Assembly (NCBI GenBank): GCA_946415645.1
Contig: CAMKTJ010000001.1
Location: 1 to 64,000 of the forward strand
Length of the DNA: 64,000 nucleotides
Reading direction: 5' to 3'
From: an uncultured Prevotellaceae bacterium
GTDB lineage: Bacteria; Bacteroidota; Bacteroidia; Bacteroidales; Bacteroidaceae
Below the pieces are notes generated by a model. It had not been told where the DNA came from, made no database searches, and worked only from the letters and a program-made list of their open reading frames with translations. Positions 42,498 to 49,242 of the stretch are shown in pieces. The number at the start of each line of letters is the position of its first letter. The first letter of the stretch is position 1. Made by a program: the position numbers and the translations under genes.

Positions 42498-42554
42498 CAA
42501 TAAATCCACGAAAGACGATGTGTCTCTCGCGGATTTATTCATTCCTTTATTATT
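42498..42554 (-). terminator. hairpin terminator after blaR1 copy 2
   Basis: AATAAATCCACGA...TCTCGCGGATTTATT, a 15-base arm hairpin with T-rich flank on the minus strand. Related copy at 40269-40322. Confidence 0.7.
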
Positions 42555-42561
42555 AACAATC

Positions 42562-42644
42562 ATTTCTCTGAAAGCGATACGCCGTTTCTCTGTCAGTAAC
42601 ATGCCGTTTCTCTGCCAACGAAACGCCGTTTTGCTAAACAAGGT
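42562..42644. repeat. array of four units at 22-bp period
   Basis: Units ATTTCTCTGAAAGCGAT, GTTTCTCTGTCAGTAAC, GTTTCTCTGCCAACGAA and a degenerate fourth are separated by five bases (ACGCC, ATGCC, ACGCC). Starts are 42562, 42584, 42606 and 42628. Dyad symmetry is weaker than in the two 21-bp arrays. It abuts the stop codon of blaR1 copy 2. Confidence 0.65.
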
Positions 42645-44428
42645 TACTCTTTAGGCTTTTGTTCGGTCTGTGCAGGAGGGAGTCTAAACGTTATAGGAAG
42701 ACGGTAATTACAGCGTACAGGTTTATCCATTTGCGTGGCAGGCTTCCATTTAGGCATAGCAGATACCACGCGGATGGCCTCTTGAGAAAGTCTGTCATCA
42801 GGTGAACGTAATGCCTTTACATTAGTTACTGAGCCATCCACTTCAATTACAAAACTTAAAGTTACACGTCCCTGAATACCCTTTGCTTTACATTCCTCTG
42901 GGTATTTGATATGATCTGCTATCCACTTGTACATAGCTTCCGCACCACCAGGGAACTCAGCACTAGTTTCATAATCTACGAAGACTCTTTCTTCAACAGT
43001 CTCTGTAATAGGTTTTTCTGTCGGTTCACTTGTAACAGTTTTCTGTGTATTAGGGAGTCTGAAGACAATGGGGAGTCTGAAGTGGGAACGTACAACCTTT
43101 CCTTTATCCTTGGCAGGCTTCCATTTGGGCATAGCCTTAACTACACGGATGGCTTCTTCAGAAAGCAAGGCACTAGGTGATTTGAGAACTTTTACATCTG
43201 TGATGGAACCATCCTTATTGACTACAAATTGAATCATTACACGCCCTTGTATACCCTTTTCCCTACATTCCTCTGGGTATTGGAGATGATTTGCTATCCA
43301 CTTGTACATAGCTGCATCACCACCAGGGAACTGAGCGTTTTCCTCTACTATATCGTAGATTTTATCGTCATCTGCTGGCAGGGACACTTCTGTGTTCACC
43401 TCAGGGGGTGTAGTACTCTCTTCCACAATGGGTTCAGTAATTTCTTCAGTAGCAGGGATTTCCTCTACTTTAGGTTTGGCAAAGGCAACAACTGCTAATG
43501 CCATCAGAGCGGGCAGGACGACGGCTTTGGTCATCATCCAGCGATTAGAATTTGTTTTGTGCATCATTTTAATTCGCTTTTTTAGTGAATGGTGACTCAG
43601 ATTGTTGCCAAGGGTCTGCAGTCGATTGCCAACGGCCTTTGTCACGAGTAAAAGTTGATATGTCTTTGCATCGATGCCTTGATTAAGTACAGCGTTGTCG
43701 GCCTCGTATTCGTGAACGGCCTTCAGGTCGCGCCCCAACAGATAGACAAAGGGGTTGAACCACTGGATGGCTTTCACTACCTCCAGGAGCAGCAGATCCC
43801 AAGAGTGACCCAGCCGGATGTGTGCCTGTTCGTGAGCCAGAATTGGCTTACGCAGACGCTCGTAATCCGAAACGCTTATTATTATATAATGTAGGAAGCT
43901 ATAGGGCGCAAATTCGCCACCACGTATCACTATGGTATTCCCTTCCTCATCACGGGTGCTTGTACCACCCTTAGTATCTCGCCAGAAGCGGAACAGTTGG
44001 AACAGGAAGAATCCAACGGAAGCAAATAAGCCTGCAAGATATAAAGCCCCCTCCCAGCTCCCCCTTTGGGGGAGTGCCTTTTCACTTTTGGCTTTATTGT
44101 CAGATTCGAAGGGGATTATCTGTTCGTTTTCTGTAATGAGGCTGTTCTCTTCGTCCATGGGAGATGGGTTAGGGGTGAGGTCTTCTTTTGTTTCAAAGAA
44201 ACTATCCCAAAGTTCAATGGCGGATTCCTGTGCATTTACTGCACTCCCCCAAAGGGGGAGCTGGGAGGGGGCTTTAATTTGTATGGCTGGCAGCACTAGC
44301 GAAGCTATCATAGTGGTAAGCAATGCTATACGGTTGAACCTATGAAAGGTCTCCTTACTCAACAGCAAAGCAAATCCTCCATACAGGAGTGCCAGCAACA
44401 AAGCAGACTTTATTAAATAGATTATCAT
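42644..44428 (-). CDS. M56 (BlaR1-like) membrane protein with two TonB C-terminal domains, copy 2
   Basis: 594 residues. Membrane helices near 3-20, 34-50 and 130-148; zinc motif 'ILAHEQAHIRLGHSWD' with 'HEYEADNAVL'. A helix near 290-310 leads to two tandem TonB-C-like domains, each with 'AQFPGG.AAMYKWIA.H..YPEEC' and 'GKV...FRLPI.FRLP'. The loop after helix 2 is made largely of translated repeats: 'KAPSQLPLWGSAVNA', 'LTPNPSPMDEEN' and 'ALPQRGSWEGALY'. Partner of the blaI-like gene upstream on the same strand. The TonB domains suggest contact with outer-membrane receptors; what is sensed is unknown. Confidence 0.88.
   Translation of the reverse strand: MIIYLIKSALLLALLYGGFALLLSKETFHRFNRIALLTTMIASLVLPAIQIKAPSQLPLWGSAVNAQESAIELWDSFFETKEDLTPNPSPMDEENSLITENEQIIPFESDNKAKSEKALPQRGSWEGALYLAGLFASVGFFLFQLFRFWRDTKGGTSTRDEEGNTIVIRGGEFAPYSFLHYIIISVSDYERLRKPILAHEQAHIRLGHSWDLLLLEVVKAIQWFNPFVYLLGRDLKAVHEYEADNAVLNQGIDAKTYQLLLVTKAVGNRLQTLGNNLSHHSLKKRIKMMHKTNSNRWMMTKAVVLPALMALAVVAFAKPKVEEIPATEEITEPIVEESTTPPEVNTEVSLPADDDKIYDIVEENAQFPGGDAAMYKWIANHLQYPEECREKGIQGRVMIQFVVNKDGSITDVKVLKSPSALLSEEAIRVVKAMPKWKPAKDKGKVVRSHFRLPIVFRLPNTQKTVTSEPTEKPITETVEERVFVDYETSAEFPGGAEAMYKWIADHIKYPEECKAKGIQGRVTLSFVIEVDGSVTNVKALRSPDDRLSQEAIRVVSAMPKWKPATQMDKPVRCNYRLPITFRLPPAQTEQKPKE
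44045..44077. repeat. family A palindrome inside blaR1 copy 2 (first)
   Basis: GCCCCCTCCCAGCTCCCCCT followed by TTGGGGGAGTGCC, read on the minus strand as ALPQRGSWEGAL. Confidence 0.85.
44150..44182. repeat. family B repeat inside blaR1 copy 2
   Basis: TTCGTCCATGGGAGATGGGT followed by TAGGGGTGAGGTC, read on the minus strand as DLTPNPSPMDE. Confidence 0.7.
44241..44274. repeat. family A palindrome inside blaR1 copy 2 (second, inverted)
   Basis: GCACTCCCCCAAAGGGGGAG followed by CTGGGAGGGGGCTT, the inverse of the copy at 44045, read as KAPSQLPLWGSA. Confidence 0.85.
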
Positions 44429-44434
44429 AAATCT

Positions 44435-44504
44435 GATAAGCGGTTAGCGGTTAGTGTTTAGCGGTTAGCGACAATTCTCAATTCTCAATTGAAGCGTTGC
44501 GTCC
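44435..44504. repeat. short repeats between blaI and blaR1 copy 2
   Basis: GCGGTTAGCGGTTAGTGTTTAGCGGTTAGCG-type repeats, then ATTCTCAATTCTCAATT. They fill the 76-base gap between the two genes. Confidence 0.7.
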
Positions 44505-44888
44505 TTAATTCTCAATTAAATGAAGTATCTCCTGGAGATCTTCATTTGATAAATCTTCGTTCTGAATCAGGAACGAGCAGAAGCGTTTGGCAGAGTTGCC
44601 AAAGAGAGTAGTCTTGACATCGTTCAGCACCTGGGTGGTGTACTTCTCGCGCGTGAGCATGGGCGAATAATAAAAGGTACGACCCGTAACATCCTTTCTG
44701 TGATGCTCTACATAGCCCTTGGCCTCCAGAATCTTCAGGAAAGTACCTACTGTTGTGTAGGCAGGCTGAGGTTCGGGGTACTGAGCTACAATCTCGTGAA
44801 CGGTAAGTGCCTGTGATACGTCCCATAGTACATTCATTACCTCCATTTCCGCTTTGGTCAGCGCTTTCATTACCTTATTATTATTCAT
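44505..44888 (-). CDS. BlaI/MecI-family transcriptional repressor, copy 2
   Basis: 127 residues. Winged-helix domain ('LTKAEMEVMNVLWDVSQALT', 'PAYTTVGTFLKILEAKGYV') and C-terminal dimerisation helices ('LLIQNEDLSNEDLQEILHLIEN'). This copy has the usual length, unlike copy 1 with its repeat-coded tail. A TAACTTTG -7 box lies 25 bases upstream. It is the partner of the M56 protein encoded next on the same strand. Start could also be the ATG at 44870. Confidence 0.92.
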   Translation of the reverse strand: MNNNKVMKALTKAEMEVMNVLWDVSQALTVHEIVAQYPEPQPAYTTVGTFLKILEAKGYVEHHRKDVTGRTFYYSPMLTREKYTTQVLNDVKTTLFGNSAKRFCSFLIQNEDLSNEDLQEILHLIEN

Positions 44889-44913
44889 GTGTCTGTTGTT
44901 AGTTTTTCTACTG

Positions 44914-44921
44914 CAAAGTTA
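44914..44921 (-). promoter_or_regulatory. -7 element of blaI copy 2
   Basis: Reads TAACTTTG on the minus strand, 25 bases before the start codon. The rest of the 280-base gap up to 45168 is AT-rich and holds the divergent promoter at 45086. Confidence 0.6.
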
Positions 44922-45085
44922 GGGAAATAGCATATTGGCTCAGAAAAAGAACAAAAAAAAGAGGGCAGAACCCTTATTTTTTAACATTTGTATTTAGTTT
45001 GCTAAGAACTATTATTAGTTGTTAACATTTCGCAGACCACTTTTGTCTATAAAAACATTACCCAAGAATAATTTTACTAAGATAT

Positions 45086-45118
45086 TTTGATAATAATAAA
45101 TAAAAATCCGTAACTTAG
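45086..45118 (+). promoter_or_regulatory. promoter of the 45169 hydrolase gene
   Basis: TTTG at 45086-45089, 21 bases, then TAACTTAG at 45111-45118, 50 bases before the ATG. Confidence 0.55.
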
Positions 45119-45168
45119 CAGCAGAAAACATACAAACCAGGTATTAAAACTAATACACAACACACAAA

Positions 45169-46455
45169 ATGAAAAAGATTTTCGCCGTATTGCTGTTTGC
45201 TATGAATGCCCTTGTGGGGAATGCTCAGGAGGGAAAATGGAGTGGCATGCTTGACTTGGGAGACGTTAAGTTTCCCTTGGTCTTTAACTTTACCAGCGAA
45301 GGCTGTACCGTTGATTTCCCTGCTCAGAGACAGAAGAACATCAGGGCAGAAAAGAGCTACACAACAGACGGGAAGCTGAGAGTGAACATCCCTGCAATCA
45401 ATCTTGCATTCGAAGGCGTTGTGGCAGAGGATGCAATCTCTGGTAATTTTATTCAGGAAGGCGTGTCCTTTCCTTTCATACTAAAACCCGGTGAGATTGA
45501 AGTGAAACAGAATCGTCCGCAAACACCCAAGGAGCCTTTCCCCTATCAGACAGAGGAAGTAACCTTCCAGAGCGATAAGTACACCTTGCATGGTACCCTA
45601 TCGTTACCTCAGAACTGCAACGCCAAGACACCCGTTGTTCTCCTGATTAGTAGAATGGGACAGTATGATAGGGATCAGGAAAAATATGATCATAAGCCTT
45701 TTGCCGTCATAGCCGATGCCCTTGCCCGTAATGGCATAGCCTCGTTGAGGTACGATACCCGTTGCTGGGGTGATACCATAGATTTCTACAATACCTTTAC
45801 TGCGTATGATATGAAGAATGATGCTGAGGCCGGCATCAAGTTTCTGCGCAAGCGTTTCAAGAAGGTTGGGGTTATCGGTCACCAGGTGGGTGGTACTATT
45901 GGCCTCATGCTGGCAGCCGAGGGAAAGACGGACTTTGTTGTCTCCCTTGCAGGGGTTATAGTAGGATTCAAGGAGACTCTTATATGGCAGAACTGTGTAG
46001 CCTTGATTTCTCAAGGATATTCAGACGAGGATATAAAACAGTTTATGGATGCTTGTGAATCGGCCTATGATAGTATTGCCGTTGATAAGCCGGTTAAACT
46101 GGCAACAGTATCAGAGAATCTGAAGCCAGGGCTAGAGTGGTCCGTAGGGCAGGTTTCGAAGACTTATTTCAAGAGTTTGCTTGGGCTGAATGTCAGTCAG
46201 TCGTTGCTGAAGATAAAGTGTCCCGTCCTAGGCCTGCATGGTGAGAAGGATGAAGAGGTGAATGGCCGGAATAACCTTTCGATGTTAGACAAAAGGCTTG
46301 ATGCCTCCAAGCATGAGGTTATGTCAATGCCGGAGCTGAACCATCTTTTCCAGCATTGCACATCAGGCATTGCCGGCAACTATCCGATAATTGAGGAAAC
46401 CTTTGCCCCAGAAGCCCTTCAGAAAATCATAGATTGGATTAAAGAAGGGAAATAG
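45169..46455 (+). CDS. secreted alpha/beta-hydrolase-fold protein lacking the nucleophile serine
   Basis: 428 residues with signal peptide ending 'VGNAQ'. A beta-rich N-terminal domain (about 25-105) precedes an alpha/beta-hydrolase domain. Compared with its paralogue at 54067-55314, the nucleophile elbow is 'VIGHQVGGTIG' where that protein has 'VIGHSEGGLIG', so the catalytic serine is glutamine, and 'ISRMGQYDRD' replaces 'ISGSGQENRD' at the oxyanion region. The acidic residue ('HGEKDEEV') and histidine ('ELNHLFQHC') remain. It is probably inactive as an esterase or binds a ligand. It stands alone with its own promoter. Confidence 0.85.
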   Translation: MKKIFAVLLFAMNALVGNAQEGKWSGMLDLGDVKFPLVFNFTSEGCTVDFPAQRQKNIRAEKSYTTDGKLRVNIPAINLAFEGVVAEDAISGNFIQEGVSFPFILKPGEIEVKQNRPQTPKEPFPYQTEEVTFQSDKYTLHGTLSLPQNCNAKTPVVLLISRMGQYDRDQEKYDHKPFAVIADALARNGIASLRYDTRCWGDTIDFYNTFTAYDMKNDAEAGIKFLRKRFKKVGVIGHQVGGTIGLMLAAEGKTDFVVSLAGVIVGFKETLIWQNCVALISQGYSDEDIKQFMDACESAYDSIAVDKPVKLATVSENLKPGLEWSVGQVSKTYFKSLLGLNVSQSLLKIKCPVLGLHGEKDEEVNGRNNLSMLDKRLDASKHEVMSMPELNHLFQHCTSGIAGNYPIIEETFAPEALQKIIDWIKEGK

Positions 46456-46488
46456 GGTTAGTGGTTAGCGGTTAGCAAACACAGCGAC

Positions 46489-46541
46489 AGCAAATTGACT
46501 TTCCCCTTCGGGCCGTCGAGCTAAACCTTCTTCACTCTTCA
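46489..46541. repeat. 53-bp inverted repeat, left copy
   Basis: AGCAAATTGACTTTCCCCTT...CTTCACTCTTCA is the exact reverse complement of 51151-51203. It lies between the hydrolase and the thioredoxin-like gene, next to GGTTAGC repeats. Confidence 0.95.
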
Positions 46542-47042
46542 TTATTCACTCTTCACTTTTAATGGTGTCCAGTTCTTAAAGAAGCGGAGCACCTTCTCTT
46601 TGTCGTACCCCTGCCCTTCCTCTAGGAAGCTGGAGTCTTGGATATGAAGTACCTTTCCCTCTGTGTCTAATACTACGAAGACGGGGAAGCCAAAGCGTCC
46701 TGGGTTGTTCAGTCTTCGGAGCATGGGCTTAGCCTTGGCCTCTGCCTCCTTGTTGCGTGGGTTGTAGTTGACGTGAATATACTCGTAGTTCTCCTTAATG
46801 AGGGTGCTAATGGTAGTATCCTTGTTAATAAAGTCGGCAAAGCGCAGACACCAAGGGCACCAGTTGCCTCCCACCTGACAGACAACGAACTTCCCCTCTG
46901 CCTTGGCTTTCACCAGCGCTCCGTCTATCTGCTCCATAGGGTCAATCTCCTCGTTATATACCTTCTTCAATCCCGTCTGGGCACTTATGGTGATGGCAAA
47001 CATGGCTGCCATCATAGTTGTCAGTATTCTTGTTGCTTTCAT
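46542..47042 (-). CDS. periplasmic thioredoxin-like protein
   Basis: 166 residues with a signal peptide ending 'AITISAQ'. The thioredoxin fold carries a redox pair in 'VGGNWCPWCLRFADFIN' (CPWC, near residue 60), followed by 'VNYNPRNKEAEAKAKPML' and 'GFPVFVVLDTEGKVLHIQDS'. It resembles the thioredoxin_7/DUF255-like group rather than classical CGPC thioredoxin. It starts 18 bases after the GH51 gene stop on the same strand and is probably co-transcribed with it. Partner proteins are not known. Confidence 0.88.
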   Translation of the reverse strand: MKATRILTTMMAAMFAITISAQTGLKKVYNEEIDPMEQIDGALVKAKAEGKFVVCQVGGNWCPWCLRFADFINKDTTISTLIKENYEYIHVNYNPRNKEAEAKAKPMLRRLNNPGRFGFPVFVVLDTEGKVLHIQDSSFLEEGQGYDKEKVLRFFKNWTPLKVKSE

Positions 47043-47060
47043 ATTGTTATGATGCTATTC

Positions 47061-49055
47061 TTACTTTAACTTTGTAGTGATGATATTTACGCTGAAGGGG
47101 GCTACGGGGAAGGTGAGCTGTCTGCCCTCTTCTGCTATCTGAATCTTAGCCGGACGGGGGACAATGTTATTGGGATACTGCATGGTGTTCTCGTCTTCAC
47201 CGCTCATACCTGCCAGACGGACCATCTCGGCCTTTTCTGCTGTTCCGTTGGCAAGGTTCAGGGTGCCCCGAGTGCCTGTGCTGCAGAGGTTCACAATCTT
47301 GGTATAGAGGGTGTTGGTCTTCTCGTCTAGGGTGCTGTTGCAGTAAACGCCATGCAGTTGCCCTTCCTCTTGCAGGGGGATGTTCCATTGCAAGTCTGTC
47401 TTTACCAGACGGTTGCCCACATGGTTGGGGAAGAGCTGCTGTACCCAGTAGCTGGGGGTACCGAACGACTGGCTGCTGTTGAACCTGATCATATCTGGTT
47501 GCCACTGCATGCTGTTCTCGTTGGCAAAGATGGGTGCATAGCTGCTCATACGGACTATGTCGGCATTGTTCTCCATACCTATCATAAAGACGGCCTCGCC
47601 CATGGCGGCATTCATGTTGCCTGTGGTGCCGAAGCCCTGTGTAACAGCATATTCGCCTGGGTAGATGATGGGCCCACGGCGGTCATAGTTGTCGAAGCGG
47701 TTATACTGACTTACAAACCATGCGGGGTTGCGGTAGTAATGCTCGTCCAGAATGTCAACGGGATGGCTGTTCCTCCACTTGGGCGTATCTGTGCCCCAAG
47801 ACTCTACGTTGCCTATACATTGTACCTCAGGGAAGCGGGCCTTGATGGCATCATAGAACATACGGTAGCGTTCAGGGTAGTGGTCGCTCTGGTCGCGATT
47901 GTCCTCCATGTGCCAGTTGTAGTTCTCATTACCTATTTCTATATAGGCGATGTTGAAGGGCTCAGGATGTCCGTTCTCGGCTCTCATTTTACCGTAATGA
48001 CTGGTAACAGGTCCGTTGGCATACTCCAGGGCACCCAGGCACTCGTCAATCCAAGGCTGCAAGCTGTCTAGTGGTGCACATCCTCCGTGCCAGATACCTA
48101 TATTTACCACATAGAGGGGTTTGGCGTTAAGATCCTCGCAGAGTTGCAGGAACTCATGGAATCCCAAACCGTCGGTGGTGGGATAGCCCCAGTTGGCATT
48201 CATGTGGCCGGGTCGGCGTTCAATGGGGCCAACGGTACGTTCCCAGTGGTAGGCGTTCTCTGGCTTGTGGCTACCCTCCACATAGCAACCACCAGGGAAG
48301 CGCATAAAGGCAGGATGCAAGGCCTGCAGCTTCTCAGCCAAATCTATACGGCATCCGTTCTCTCTGCCCTTAAAGGTGGGAGGGAACAGGCTCACTACGT
48401 CCAACAGAACGGTACATTTCCCGTCGAACCACAAATGGAATTCGGCCTGCGGATCGGAAGCCTCAGGGACAATGGTAGTCTCTATCTTCTGCCAACCTTT
48501 CCCTTTGCCTTCCCCTTTGCCTTTTGAATTTTGAATTTTTGAATTTTGAATTTTAATCAGTGTCTCGCCCAAGATCTTTCCATCCTTGCTCCTAAGGGAA
48601 GCACGCATGGGAATCTCTCCCCCTCGGGGGAGTTGGAGAGGGGTCACCCAGAACGACAGTTTGTACTGCGTTCCTGCCACCGTATTGATACCCCAATAGC
48701 CTATATTGCTGATGCCGCCGCCTGCATCCGTGGTCTTTACCTTCAGGGCGTGACCCTGCTTCTCGTTGAGCAAGTTACTCCTTACCGTATCGATATCTGC
48801 GCCCTTATGCCTCCAGCAACTAAGCAACGTGAATCCCTCGCCCTGCGCAAATTCCTCAAAAGAGCGGTTCGCAATCAGCTCGGCATACAAACCTCCGTCT
48901 GAGGCAAAGTTGATATCCTCGTAGAAGATGCCGTACAATGTAGGACTGATTTCTATGCCTTTCTGTGCAACATCCACACCTATATTTACTTGTGCTGTTG
49001 TGTTCATGCAAAAACAAGCTGCATGCAATGCAATAATTGTCTTAAAACTATTCAT
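47061..49055 (-). CDS. GH51 alpha-L-arabinofuranosidase
   Basis: 664 residues with a signal peptide ('HAACFCMNTTAQ'). Removes terminal arabinofuranose from arabinan or arabinoxylan. GH51 hallmarks: 'ISPTLYGIFYEDINFASDGG', 'MRFPGGCYVEG', the acid/base glutamate in 'AYIEIGNENYN' and the nucleophile in 'IYPGEYAVTQ'. A carbohydrate-binding-like insert covers about 110-215. There 'PLQLPRGGEIPM' is coded by a family B repeat and 'KIQNSKIQNSKGKGEGKGKG' by TTGAATTT and CCTTTGCC repeats, so this insert is partly made of translated repeat DNA. Likely operon with the thioredoxin-like gene. Confidence 0.93.
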   Translation of the reverse strand: MNSFKTIIALHAACFCMNTTAQVNIGVDVAQKGIEISPTLYGIFYEDINFASDGGLYAELIANRSFEEFAQGEGFTLLSCWRHKGADIDTVRSNLLNEKQGHALKVKTTDAGGGISNIGYWGINTVAGTQYKLSFWVTPLQLPRGGEIPMRASLRSKDGKILGETLIKIQNSKIQNSKGKGEGKGKGWQKIETTIVPEASDPQAEFHLWFDGKCTVLLDVVSLFPPTFKGRENGCRIDLAEKLQALHPAFMRFPGGCYVEGSHKPENAYHWERTVGPIERRPGHMNANWGYPTTDGLGFHEFLQLCEDLNAKPLYVVNIGIWHGGCAPLDSLQPWIDECLGALEYANGPVTSHYGKMRAENGHPEPFNIAYIEIGNENYNWHMEDNRDQSDHYPERYRMFYDAIKARFPEVQCIGNVESWGTDTPKWRNSHPVDILDEHYYRNPAWFVSQYNRFDNYDRRGPIIYPGEYAVTQGFGTTGNMNAAMGEAVFMIGMENNADIVRMSSYAPIFANENSMQWQPDMIRFNSSQSFGTPSYWVQQLFPNHVGNRLVKTDLQWNIPLQEEGQLHGVYCNSTLDEKTNTLYTKIVNLCSTGTRGTLNLANGTAEKAEMVRLAGMSGEDENTMQYPNNIVPRPAKIQIAEEGRQLTFPVAPFSVNIITTKLK
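48498..48650. repeat. two repeat insertions inside the GH51 gene
   Basis: CCCTTTGCCTTCCCCTTTGC plus TTGAATTT units at about 48498-48555, and CTCTCCCCCTCGGGGGAGTT followed by GGAGAGGGGTCACCC at 48615-48650 (family B type). Both are in frame. Confidence 0.8.
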
Positions 49056-49085
49056 GGATTCAGATGTTTAATGTGAATTTCCCGA

Positions 49086-49093
49086 CAAAGATA
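49086..49093 (-). promoter_or_regulatory. -7 element of the GH51 gene
   Basis: Reads TATCTTTG on the minus strand, 30 bases before the start codon. Confidence 0.6.
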
Positions 49094-49156
49094 GCCGAAA
49101 GATGTCAAACGGCAAAAAAAGTGGAAGGAAACCTTGCCGACCCCAACGGAAAATAC

Positions 49157-49164
49157 TATTTTTG
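49157..49164 (+). promoter_or_regulatory. -7 element before the GH2 gene
   Basis: TATTTTTG, 78 bases before the ATG, so the leader would be about 70 bases. Confidence 0.5.
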
Positions 49165-49242
49165 CAGGCGTGAAACGTATTTCTATATGAAAAAAGCCTA
49201 ATTTCACTAACCATATTAAGCTAAATTTAAACCATTATATTT

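Noticed and set aside
47352-48071. 239-codon ORF antisense to GH51
   Set aside because: Opposite the catalytic domain with both GH51 glutamates; no independent evidence for coding.
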